Translations under genes and position numbers: made by a program
In this document: one piece after another, positions 48,370 through 60,081 of the stretch
Layout: every line of letters starts with the position of its first letter
Numbering within the stretch: the stretch's first letter is position 1
DNA from: Garcia nutans
Lineage: Eukaryota > Streptophyta > Magnoliopsida > Malpighiales > Euphorbiaceae
Reading direction: 5' to 3'
NCBI GenBank assembly: GCA_947685225.1
Contig: CANTUV010000024.1
Span: 50,248,001 to 50,312,000, forward strand
Length of the DNA stretch: 64,000 nucleotides
Notes under the pieces: model-generated
Told to the model about the DNA's origin: nothing
Databases searched by the model: none
The model's input: the letters and a program-made list of their open reading frames with translations, nothing else

Positions 48370-50309
48370 TTACCTGATATCAAGTCTAAAATAGTTGAGG
48401 ATATTGATCTCGCATTGATTGTTCACTCTCCCAAGTTGCCTCTTCCTTTGCATGATCTTCACAAGTGGCACTTTCTTATTTATCAATTCTTTCACTTTAC
48501 GTGCCAAAATAGCAACTGGTTCTTCTTTAAAAGTCAGATCTGAACTTACTTCGATAGATTCCATTGGCAAAACATGAGATGGATCCGACCTGTATCTCCT
48601 CAACATAGACACATGAAATACATTATGGATCCTGTCCAACTCAGGTGGCAAAGCAAGCCGATAAGCAACTGGCCCAACTCTTTCCAAAACTTCATACGAT
48701 CCAATGAAACGAGGACTCAATTTCCCTTTTCGACCAAACCTCAAGATCTTCTTCCAAGGAGACACTTTCAAAAATACCTTATCTCCCACATTATACTCAA
48801 TGTCTCTCCTCTTCAAATCTGAATAAGATTTCTGTCGATCTGAAGCTGCTTTCAACCTATCTCGAATCATTTTCACTTTCTCTTCAGTTTCTTTAACCAA
48901 ATCAGGACCAATTAACTTACCTTCACCAAGTTCATTCCAATATAGAGGTGTCCTACACCGTCTACCATACAATGCCTCGAATGGTGCCATACTAATGCTG
49001 GATTGATGACTATTGTTGTAAGAAAATTCCACAAGTGGTAAGAATCCATCCCAACTTCCAGAGAAATCAATGACACAACTTCTCAACATGTCCTCGATAA
49101 TCTGTATCACCCTCTTAGACTGCCCATCTGTCTGCGGATGAAAAGCAGTGCTGAAATGCAATCGAGAACCCAATGCACCATGTAAACTCTTCCAAAACCT
49201 GGAAGTAAATTGGGGATCTCGATCAGACACTATAGAAATTGGGACACCATGCAACTTCACAATCTCATGGATATACAGCTCAGCTAACCTCTCCAAAGAG
49301 TAATCCATCCGAACCGGAAGAAAATGAGCTGTCTTAGTCAACCTATCAACAATTACGCAAATAGCATCATGCTTCCTTTGTGTCAATGGTAAACCAGACA
49401 CAAAATCCATTGTCACTCTTTCCCATTTCCATTCAGGCACTGACAAAGGTTGAAGTAACCCTGTTGGAACTTGATGCTCAGCTTTTACCCTCTAACATGT
49501 GAGACATTTGGATACAAACTCCGCTATGTCTCTCTTCATACCAGACCACCAGTCATGATACATCTTTGTATTGCCCGGATGCATAGAAAACACTGACTGA
49601 TGTGCTTCTTCTAAAATAATCTTTCTCAAATTAGCATCATCAGGTACACACAATCTGTTCTTAAACCAAAGACTCCCATCATTTCTCACAATAAAATCTC
49701 GACTCTTTCCATTCTGGTAATCTGAAACAATCTTTTAAGTCTTCTCATCAGCCACTTGAGCTTCTTTAATATGATCCAACAACACCGGTTTCAATTGCAA
49801 CTGTGCCAACAATGCACCATCATCACAAGATACAAATCTAGCATGCAACGCTCTCAACTCAACAAGCAACGAGAGCGAATAAACAGTCAAACCTGCTAAA
49901 GACTTCCGACTCAAGGCATCAGCAACAACATTTGCTCTACCAGGATGATAATCGATCAAACAGTCGTAGTCTTTAATCAACTCTAACCATCTCCTCTGTC
50001 GAAGATTGAGCTCTCTTTGGACACCCAAATATTTTAAACTCTTATGATCAGTATAGATAAAACACTTCTCCCCATACAAATAGTGTCACCAAATCTTCAA
50101 TGCAAACACAATGGCTGCTAGCTCTAAATCATGGGTTGGATAATTGAGCTCATGCGGTTTCAACTGTCGAGAAGCATAAGCTATAACTTTACCTTCTTGC
50201 ATCAGAACACAACCCAAACCATGATGTGAAGTATCACTGTAGATCACATATGGTTTATCTTCCACAAGTAAGGTAAGAACAGGCGCTTGAGTCAACATTT
50301 CTCTCAACT
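48370..50309 (-). pseudogene. Element E RNase H, integrase and chromodomain (disrupted)
   Basis: From 50309 downwards: RNase H (PYVIYSDTSH, YTDHKSLKYL, VVADALSRK), the integrase finger (HQSVFSMHPGNTKMYHD ... CLTC), the integrase core (MDFVSGLPLTQ, VSDRDPQF, DGQSKRVIQ) and a chromodomain start. Lesions: stops at 50086 (Arg codon CGA to TGA), 49735 (Gln to TAA) and 49492 (Gln to TAG); an in-frame 15-bp loss in the finger (residues LRQHY of the relatives); and a 13-bp deletion near 48460 that shifts the chromodomain frame. The third catalytic region reads QSKRV, where A-C have QSERV, so the catalytic Glu is replaced by Lys. This integrase would be dead even without the stops. Confidence 0.9.
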
Positions 50310-52609
50310 TGTAACAGCTCTATACCCTGTATACGTACCAAGCATGCTTAAACGATCGTAATATACATATACTGAATATAGAAAATGCCACGGTTTAAAA
50401 AAAAACACAACAAATATCTTTGTAAATAAGTGAAACCAATCTCAAACAAATAAAAGAAATCCAAAAGACACTATATACAAAATGTTTAATAATTCACAGC
50501 GGAAATTATTACAAATATGCTATAAATCAAGGTTTACAAAACATAGAATATATATACATGATTGGCAGCTCTTCTCTGATCTTTAAGTTCCAAAATAACT
50601 CTTCAATGTCTACTCTCACTCGGTCTTGAGGAGCTCTCAGGTTCAACTCTGTTACCTGCGCGATCAAACAATATCGCGCTAAGCCAACGGCTTAGTAGTA
50701 CAAAATATACCAACACTATACTATAAGGCAATACAATGTCACACATTTGATTACTCAAATCAATATCATAGATGAAAGGATAACCACATACCTTTATATT
50801 TCATAAACCACACATATAAACATATCACATTTCAATATCCTTCCATATATCTCATTAGTTAATCATTTTACCATTCATGAATCACATTAAACAAAGACAA
50901 GCATGGGCCCAAGACACACTAATATGCCATTCAACTTTCAGAGTTAATGCTTTGGTTTTGTTATCACATTTATCATTATCATAAACCCAACTAGGCTTCA
51001 AGGATTTAGGTTCAACCAAGCTTCAAGGGGAACAAAGCATGCTAATTATCAACCCAACTTGGCTTCAAGAACCAATCCAACCTAGCTTCAAGGGTTGTAA
51101 CATCTCAATTAGGCTTCAAGGATCAAATCCAACCTAACTTCAAGAGAATGTTACCAATAGGCATGCCACCAACAACAAAACTCTAAAAGTGAATAACACA
51201 TTAGACACACAATTCATTTATTGTTTCATTCTCAATTCTCATCATCAATTAGGCAAACATGCCTTATGTTCTTTCAATTGAATCATCATAGCCAAACACA
51301 ACGGCTTCACATCACATTTGAGTTATCATAGCCAATCACAATGGCCTCATATCATGTTGTATCTCAATTCATATTATTCACCTAGCATCATCATATTATA
51401 TCTCAATTCATATTATTCACATAGCATCATTGGTATAACATTTCAAGATACATTATTCATATAACACATTGCGATTCACAAGTTTCACAATGCACAATAC
51501 CCAACCTTGTTCATATAATATCATATGTATTATCAAGTGTAAGTTCAATCTCAACCATGTAAGAAGAGAAAGGAAAAATCACAGTAGCCAACACACTCAA
51601 GGGACACGGCCAAGCTTGTGGCCGTGTCTCTCAACCAAAAGCCTCTCAACCAAAAGCAACAGAAGCCAACATGGGCAAGGGACACGGCCGTGTCTCCTCC
51701 AAAAATCACCCAACACGGCCAAATTTCCATGGACTTGGCCGTGTCTCTCATGAATTGGCCGTGTCTCTCCTTGCTTTTGGCCGTGTCTCTCATGAATTGA
51801 AACCCTAACATGTTCAAGTCCCCTTTGGTTGCACTCAATTACATTATACACAATTTAGTATAATCCAAATGAATGTAATCCATGTTCTAAACACATATTT
51901 CACATGTTTACCACAATATTCACCTTAATAACCCATCATCAACACATTTAATCACCTTCCACTTCAAAAAACTAAAAAAACAACATCACTTTTAACCTAC
52001 CATCTTCAACCAAAACCAAACCAACACTAAATTAACTCACAATCAATTTCAACATTTAGAAACTCATCTCAAACATACCAAATCATAATATTATCAAATC
52101 ACAACACACTTCAAACACATCTTCAAAATACCAAAGGAAAACAAGAGAGTACTTACCTTAGATGAAGAAATTTCACAAATCTCCAACCAAATCCTTTGAT
52201 TCCTCCTTCAATTTGAAACTTAAATAAGCAAATCTCACTTTTGCTCTCTTCCTTTGAAATGGCCGGCTATACCAAGAAAAGAAAAGAAATGAAGACAATT
52301 CAACCTTCTTTTCTTCTTTAAATATCCACCAAGCAATTCCATCAACACAATTACTTAAATGCCCTTTTCTATTTGTTCACACTTCCTTTAAAACTCTTGC
52401 CCTCTTAAGTAATTTCACTCATCCCAAATAAAAATATCTTCTTCCCTTGACTTTACACTTGACCAACATATATGTTATATATATTAACATATATACAACA
52501 TATACATTCCATTAACACAATCATTTCCTTTACTAAAACATATGTACATTTAATTCAAATCAAACAACAATTGAATTAAAACTTCTAGGGCACACATGGG
52601 GATATTACA
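50310..52609 (-). mobile_element. Solo LTR F (2300 bp)
   Basis: A single complete LTR (TGTAACAGCTC ... GATATTACA) is flanked by perfect CAACT duplications (50305-50309 and 52610-52614), with no internal domain. It cuts E between RT and RNase H; joining 52615 to 50309 restores the polyprotein reading through VFTDQC..QLREMLTQ-type sequence. Solo LTRs arise by recombination between the two LTRs of a full element. It carries the double hairpin (50658-50694) and a perfect palindromic GACACGGCC unit (51603-51628). Confidence 0.95.
51603..51800. repeat. Palindromic GACACGGCC array in LTR F
   Basis: The perfect unit is 51603-51628 (9-base arms, AAGCTTGT spacer). GACACGGCCGTGTCTCC at about 51689 is a spacerless version, and GGCCGTGTCTCTC half-sites follow. 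Confidence 0.85.
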
Positions 52610-52614
52610 CAACT

Positions 52615-55300
52615 GATCAAAGCTAGCCTGACACTGATCTGTCCATACAAATCTAACTCCCTTTCGAAGCAATCTGGTAAGTGGAGTAGCTATCAAAGAA
52701 AATCCTTTCACAAACCTTCGGTAATAGCCTGCCAAACCCAGAAAACTTCTAACTTCAGTCACAGATTTTGGTGGACTCCAATTCAAAATAGCTTCAACTT
52801 TACTTGGATCAACTCTAATGCCTTCTGCTAAAACTATATGACCGAGAAAAGTTACTTGATCAAGCAAAAACTCACACTTCGACAGTTTAGCAAACAATTG
52901 CTTCTCTCTCAAAATTTGCAACACAATCCGCAGATGCATGTCATGCTCCTCCTCATTACGCGAATACACCAAAATGTCATCAATAAAGACCACTACAAAC
53001 TGATCGAGATAGGGCCTAAACACCCTATTCATCAAATCCATAAAAGCTGCAGGTGCATTCGTCAAACCAAAAGGCATAACTAGAAACTCATAATGCCCAT
53101 ACCTTGTATGAAAGGCTGTCTTAGGAACATCTTCAGCTCTGACCCTCAACTGATGGTACCCTGATCTCAAATCAATTTTGGAAAACACTGCTGCACCCTT
53201 CAATTGATCAAAAAGATCATCAATTCTAGGCAAAGGATATTTATTTTTAATAGTCACCTTGTTCAATTGCCTATAATCGATACACAATCTCATAGTACCA
53301 TCTTTCTTCTTCACAAACAAAACAGGAGCTCCCCACGGTGAAACACTAGGGCGAACAAACCCTTTCTCCAACAACTCCTGCAATTGCACCTTCAATTCTC
53401 TCAATTCAGCAGGTGCCATTCTATAAGGAGTAATAGAGATAGGAGTGGTACCAGGCAATAATTCAATACCAAACTCCACCTCTCTCTCAGGAGGCAACCC
53501 TGGCAACTCCTTTGGAAACACATCTGGAAATTCTGCAACTGTAGGTATACTATCAATTTGAGAACCCCTCACTCTCGTATCCACAATATGAGCAAGGTAA
53601 GCATCACACCCTTTTCTAATCAATCTTCTAGCTGCAACAGCTGAAACAAACAAGGATGCTAGCTGTTCCTGCTCACTAGATACTAACACCTCTCTACCAT
53701 CGCTGGTTCTCAAAGTAACAACTTTCTTTTTATAGTCTACCACAGCTCCATGTCTAGATAGCCAGTCCATGCCTAGGATCACATCATATTCCTTAAAAGG
53801 CATCTCAATCAAATCTCCAAGGAACTCCTCACCTTGAACCACCACTGCACTATCTCGGTGCACTTTGCTAACAATCACACTATGCCCTAAAGGATTTGTC
53901 ACCAATATATCAAATCCTAGGGATTCAGTATGCAATTCAGACACAGACAGAACAGATGCACTAATATATGAATGCATGGATCCGGGATCAATCAAAGCAA
54001 GTACTGAAGTATCAAATAAAGAGAAAGTACCAGCAATGACTGCAGAAGCATCTGGTTGTCTCTGCATCACATAAATGCTCTGAGAAGATCCAGCCTCCTC
54101 TGGTTTACTCTCCCTGGATGTAGAACCTCCTCTAGAACTGAACCCAGATCTGCCTCCTCTGCTGAAACCTCTGCCTCCTCGACCTCCCCTCACATTAGAT
54201 CGAGAAGCTGCAGAATCTACTGACATCTGTTCCTGCCTCTCAGGACAATCTCTAACAAAATGATCAGGTGATCCACATCTGAAACATACCCCTGCTACAC
54301 CAGTCTTCCAACAAGTACCACCATGTGGCCTACCACAATGAATGCATATGGGTAAGGTGGATCTCTGCATCACTGGGGTCGAAGCACTCGCCACTGAAAC
54401 TGTAGGTCTAGATCTCTGCCTCTGAAACTGTACTGACTTACCAGCTGGCCTCTGACTCCTACTAACCCGAGGAACAAAACTTCCTTTACCTCTTTTCGCA
54501 AATGAAGACCCTGCCTCAAACTGGAGCCTTCTAACCCTGATCTCTTCCTCTGAAGCAGCTGCAATAACCTGAGCTCTTTCCACACTTCGAGCTGCTGCCA
54601 CAAGCTGGGAAAAATCATGATATCTAGATCCAGCCACAAGACATAAGATAGAGGGCCTCAATCCCTCCTCAAATCTCCTGCATCTATCTATCTCATCAGA
54701 TATAATACCCCCAGCATACTGGCTCAACTGGATAAACTCTAACTCATATTTCATCACAGTCCGGTGGTCTTGCTTCAAACTTAGAAACTCCATTTTCTTC
54801 ACATCCTTATACTCCCTCGGAGTATACTTCAATTCAAACTCTCTTAGAAAATCAGCATAGGACAAGGTAGGTGGATCATCCATAGCATGAGGCACTGTCT
54901 TCCACCAGTTATATGCATCCTTCTGCAACAAGGATCTTGCATAATCAAAATTTTCTTTTGGAGTGTCTTGTAACTGAACGAATATTCTCTGTACTTTATC
55001 TAGCCACTGCTCAGCTACAGCTGGATCAATAGTACCCAAGAAATCTTCTGCTCCGTACTTCCTTAATTTATCATACTGTCTCACTGATACCAAAGGCTGT
55101 GGGGGTGGCGGTGGTTGCACTGGTGCTTGCCTCATAATCTCTACCACATGCCTAAGCCAAACTGGTGGAACATCCTCACCAGCTGGTCCCCCCGACATAG
55201 AAGCAGGTGCCTCTCCAGCACTATCCACTCTAGCTCCATCATCAGGAGCAACACTCTCCGCACTACCCTCAACTGACTGACGCAAATGAGGATACATCAC
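52615..55300 (-). CDS. Element E gag-protease-RT, long open frame
   Basis: About 895 codons are open from MMYPHLRQSVEGSAES at 55300 to the F insertion. Gag core about residues 90-230; zinc knuckle C339, C342, H347 and C352; an arginine/glycine-rich linker about 365-398; protease active site D438 in LIDPGSMHSYIS, then [16 protein letters not shown] from about 640, with SKIDLRSGYHQ and the FIDD motif at 772-775 and the connection region (FLGLAGYYRRFVKGFS). The frame runs about 20 residues into F before stopping. That a 2.7-kb frame survived while the downstream part collected three stops suggests chance or recombination, not selection on a truncated element. Confidence 0.93.
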
Positions 55301-55446
55301 AACCTATATCTGCAAACACAGCAGAATACTTCTCATTAAAGATCAGAGACTGCCAATACCAACATGTATGTTATTCAAAAATCCACTTTTTAAAATCAAA
55401 ACATTCTTTTTCTTACACTTGACCTAGGTTGAGAATCTCAAACCTA

Positions 55447-55459
55447 GGCTTTGATACCA
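55447..55459 (-). promoter_or_regulatory. Element E primer-binding site (one mismatch)
   Basis: The minus strand reads TGGTATCAAAGCC. It differs at one base from the tRNA-iMet site in A and B, a G-to-A on this strand. Confidence 0.88.
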
Positions 55460-55466
55460 AAATAGT

Positions 55467-57733
55467 TGTAACACCCCTATATCTCGTATACGTACCAAGC
55501 ATGCTTAAACGATCGTAATATACGTATACTGAATATAGAAAATGCCACAGTTTTAAAATAATACACAACAAATATCTTTGTAAATAAGTGAAACCAATCT
55601 CAAACATTTTAAAAGGAATCTAAAAGACACCATATATAAAAACATTTATTAATTCACAGCGGAAGTTATTACAAATATGTTATAAATCAAAGATTACAAA
55701 ACATAGAATATATATACATGATTGGCAGCTCTTCTCTGATCTTTAAGTCCCAAAAGAAAATCCTTAGTGTCTAGTCTCACTTGGTCTCGAAGATCTCTCA
55801 GGTTCAACTCTGTCACCTGCGTGATCAAACACTATTGCGCTAAGCCAACGACTTAGTAGTACAAAGTATACTAACATGATGCTTTAATATGATATAATGT
55901 CACAATTAATCTCATACATCATTTAAAAGAATATCACATTTCCACATCATACTTTGTTCAATGTCATAACAACATTCATATTACATCTTCATAGTTCCAT
56001 TAGTTTTACCATTTGAGAATCACATTAAATACAAAGACAAGCATGGGCCCAAAACACACTAATATGCCATTCTATTTTCAGAGTTAATGCTTTGGCTTTG
56101 TTATCACATTTATCATTATCATAAACCCAACTAGGCTTCAAGGATTAGGTTCAACCAAGCTTCAAGGGGAACAAAGCATGCTAAGTATCAACCCAACTTG
56201 GCTTCAAGAACCAACCCAACCTAGCTTCAAGGGTTGTAACATCTCAATTAGGCTTCAAGGATCAAATCTAACCTAACTTCAAGAGATTGTTACCATTAGG
56301 CATGCCACCAACAACAAAACTCTGAAAATGAATAACTCATTAGACACACAATTCATTTATTATTTCATTCTCAATTCTCATCATCAATTAGGCAAACATG
56401 CCTTATGTCTTTCAATTGAATCATCATAGCCAATCACAATGGCTTCACATCATATTTGAGTTATCATAGCCAATCACAATGGCCTCATATCATATCATAT
56501 CTCAATTCATATTACACATATAGCATCATTGATATAACATTTCAAAGTACATTATTCATATAACACATTACCATTCACAAGATGCACAACGCATAAAACA
56601 TAACATTGTTCATATAGTATCATATGCATCATCAAATGTATGTTCAATCTCAACAAAGCAAGAAGAGCAAAGGACAATCACAGTAGCCAACACACTTAAG
56701 GGACACGGCCAAGCTTGTGGCCGTGTCTCTCAACACAATTCAAGCAGAGACAGACACGGGCAAGGGACACAGCCAAGACAGTGGCCGTGTCTCTCCAAAA
56801 ATCATCCAACACGGCCAAATTTCCTTAGACTTGGCCGTGTCTCCCAAAAATTCTTTAGTTTGGCCGTGTCTCTTCCTTAGTTTGGCCGTGTCTCTCAAGA
56901 ATAAAAACCCTAAACATGGCCAAATCTCTTTTGATTGAATTAAAACACATTAAACACAACATAACCTTATTCAAATGGGTATAATCAATGTTATTAACAC
57001 TTATTTTACATATACATCACAATATTCACATTAACAATACATTTAATCACTTACCACTTCAAAACCCTAAAACTAACATCATTCTTATTCTTTCAATATC
57101 AAAATCCACTTAACTTACCATCTTCAAACCAAAACCAACACCAATTTAACTTTGTAACTTACAATCAATTTCAACACTTATAAACACATCTCAAACACAC
57201 CTAATCATAATATTAACAAATCACAACTCACTTCAAACATAACAAAAGAAAATAAGAGAGTACTTACTTAAAATTGAGGCAATTTCACAAATCTCCAACT
57301 TAATCCTTTGATTCTCCCTTCAATTTGATTTTAGAAATAAAAAAAAATCACTCTTGTTCTTTGGCTTTGGAGGGCCGGCCACCGCAAGAGAAAGAGAAGA
57401 AGAAGAAAATAAAATGAAGACAAGTGAACTTCTCTTCTTCTTTAAATCTCCACCAAGCAATTCTAACAAAGCAAAATTACTTAAATGCCCTTTTCTATTT
57501 GTTCTCACTTCCTTTAAAACTCTTGCCCTCTTTAGTAATTTCACTCATCCCAAATTAAAATATCTTCTTCCCTTGACTCTCCATTTGACCAACATATATG
57601 TTATATATATTAACATATATAACATATACATTCCATTAACACAATCATTTCCTTTGCAAAAACATATATACATTTAATTCAAATCAAACAACAATTGTAT
57701 TAAAACTTCTAGGGCATACATTGGGATATTACT
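55467..57733 (-). repeat. Element E 5' LTR (2267 bp)
   Basis: Partner of 46071-48333. The double hairpin (55819-55855) has one changed base in each arm, giving G:T pairs rather than breaks. A perfect palindromic GACACGGCC unit is at 56702-56727. Confidence 0.93.
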
Positions 57734-57738
57734 TTTCC

Positions 57739-58286
57739 ACATTGTAGGTACATCATTAATTAAGTTCAAATGGAATTTGATTTATTTTATATTTTTGATT
57801 AATGTAAAGGGCACATTTTCACCAAATGGTGGGTGCCCTATTTTATTTAGTTTTGGACATTGGACTTTGTAAGTGCATGTTTCCATCCAGTATGTGTGTC
57901 CATTTATTTTGTATGAACTTATAGTGATTTTAATAAAGTGATTACTTATTTATATGAGTGCATGTAGTATGGATGATATTATAATATTTAAGGATTCAAT
58001 AATATTTAGACCTGAAAAGAAGGCCGATTCCAATGAACCGATCGTTATGGGGGTGCTGGGTCATTCTCACCTTCCCCGTACATACCCAACTTTTCTTAAC
58101 CCATTAGGGAATTAGAGATTCCTTAGGAATTGAGTCATCTACCCCTTTCTATTTTCCTGACCCATCCAAGTGGCAACTCCATTTTCTTCCGGTTTAGGCC
58201 TGTGTTCTGTAAGGCCTAGAGCCTAACAGTGCCAAAGTCATAAGAACCATTCAATATGGGAGTGGGGGTGAAAATCCCCGCTCATA
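57739..58286 (+). mobile_element. Athila/Tat-like repeat arm, second part with candidate LTR end
   Basis: Continues 46070 after removal of element E. It contains GGGTGCCCTAT, GGGGGTGCTGGGTCATTC, AAGTGGCAACTCC and GGGGGTGAAAATCCCCGC and ends at GCTCATA. Two inverted copies (60756 onward and 61352 onward) begin exactly at the complement, TGTGAGC, so this is a real repeat boundary. The next bases contain TGGCGAT, which could be a decayed primer-binding site of Tat type; that is speculative. Confidence 0.5.
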
Positions 58287-60079
58287 GAAACTGTGGCGAT
58301 ATTAAATTAAAAACCATTTAATTTGACCTAGACCAACATCCACATCTAATTAAAATAATTTAAATTTGACATGAACCAAAATCGTGGGCCAATTCAATAT
58401 GAGAATTAACTCATATCTAATTGTAGCTTGTCCAATCCGATATGGATGCTCTCATATGGAATTGGACAAGTTCCAATTCGATATGAGTGATGTTCATATC
58501 AAATTGGGTGTCAAATTCAATATGAACATCTCCATATCAAATTAGAAAGCACCCAATTTTATATGGACATGGTCCATATCAAATTGGACACTCCTAATTC
58601 GATATAGACATGGCCTATATTGATTTAAACCAAACTGAACCAATTTTATCTTCGGATCAAACCATTTTAGGGCTTTAAAAATTGAACTAGCTTATTATAG
58701 GCGTTATAAAATTTGACCAATTTAATGAAAAGATTTAAATTAGGTTTAAGCCATTAAGAATGGACCAAACTTAACTAGGCCTCCATTAATCGAGATCAAA
58801 CTAGCTTTAGGGCCAAAATTAAGGGTCTAGAGTTTGATATTCATTCAATCATTTTTTTTTGCACAAGATTAGTTTTGTAAGAGCTTTTAGGAGAAGATTT
58901 AAGGATTCTTCATCAAACTCAAGCAAGGTTAGTGGAAGAACAAGAGAAGGTAAACCCTCGTCTTCTTCAAACTATTTTTTTTCTATTTCTTAAATTAGTT
59001 CAATTAATTCATTTCCAAAATTTTATTTATTGTTATGAACATAAATATTTCAATGGGTATTTTTTATTTGATTACTATTGTGATGAGTTTGTGTTTTGAT
59101 TTCATGATGATGAGCTAAATTATCCATGCCTAGGATTTATAATAGATTTGATTAAATGATTTAATTCAAGTATTTCCATTAATATACCTAGCTATGTCAG
59201 CTGATTACATTGAATTGAATGTTAGGTTGATAGATTGGCCACCTATTGATCTATAGATATTGAATGAAGAACCAAGAGGTGAAATTTGATATTGTTACTA
59301 TGTATTAGCCTACCCTAAGAATGAATTAGAAATATAAGTTCTAGCGCTCACTTAAATTGCAAGTTCAAAATAATTGGTTTTTATTAGTTCATGAATGTGA
59401 GAACTAATGAATTAATAATTGCTAATTGATATTGAGGAAGAAATTAAGTTTTAAGGGTATAATAATGTATAATTTGACAATTAAACATTTGATTAAATTA
59501 AATTGTAAATCCCAGGCATCCTTTTGAAAGTTTCAATTCAATTTTTACAAGTATTATTTGTTTTACTTTTAATCTTAGATTTTGTTTACCATTCCCACAA
59601 TACAAACACTCAAACTTTGACAATTTTTTTTAATCAAATTATTACGAATAAGCACCTTCCTTATAAGACAACTTTGGGGCAATCACCATTACTATAATAA
59701 TCTCATATACTTGTGAGAGTCACTTTGTAGTAGTATTAAGTAGAGCATAACAAGTTTTTGTGTTGTTACAAGGGAAAGTTGTTTAGGTGATAATTTGATT
59801 CTTTTAATTTAATTATTTAAGCATTTTTGAATTGCTCAGGTGATTTATGCAAGGATGAAGGTTGTTACAATGAAATTAATCCATTTATAAACAACATTCA
59901 TAAACTTCCTAGAACCAAAGAAGTTGATCCTTTGGGACAAGAAGGGGAAGATATTGAATAGAAATTTAAAGAGGACACAAACCTAGAGATGGGTGAAGTG
60001 GAAGACCCATGAAAGAGTTTGACCGACCAATTATTAGGGTGACTACATCTTGCATATGGTTGAGCAATGCATCAATAAA
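58287..60079. other. Leader-like region before the gag remnant
   Basis: No gene recognised. It contains a palindromic array (58370-58620). The part 58620-58870 resembles 44640-44800 in inverted orientation, both carrying AAAATTAAGGGTCT. TTTTTGTGTTGTTACAAGGG at 59755-59774 could be a decayed Athila-type primer-binding site, which would imply a second LTR end near 59750. I cannot choose between that and the 58286 boundary. Confidence 0.4.
58370..58620. repeat. Array of palindromic CATATCAAATTGGA units
   Basis: Repeated units such as GATATGGACATGGTCCATATC, an inverted repeat around ACATGGT, alternate with AATTGGACACTCC spacers. Related to 44850-45030. Confidence 0.75.
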
Positions 60080-60081
60080 CT

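Larger units (their letters stand above)
46071..57733 (-). mobile_element. Element E: Tekay-like gypsy retrotransposon containing solo LTR F
   Basis: E is flanked by TTTCC (46066-46070 and 57734-57738). Its LTRs are 46071-48333 and 55467-57733 (2263 and 2267 bp), with roughly 1-1.5% divergence estimated by eye. The last base of the right LTR is T where the family has A, a point change in the terminal dinucleotide. The insertion target exists unoccupied in inverted copies near 61296-61326 and 61810-61840. Solo LTR F splits the coding region at the RT/RNase H boundary. Confidence 0.95.

Noticed and set aside
52550..52614. C-terminal tail of the long element E frame
   Set aside because: These codons are solo LTR F and target-duplication sequence, not E protein.
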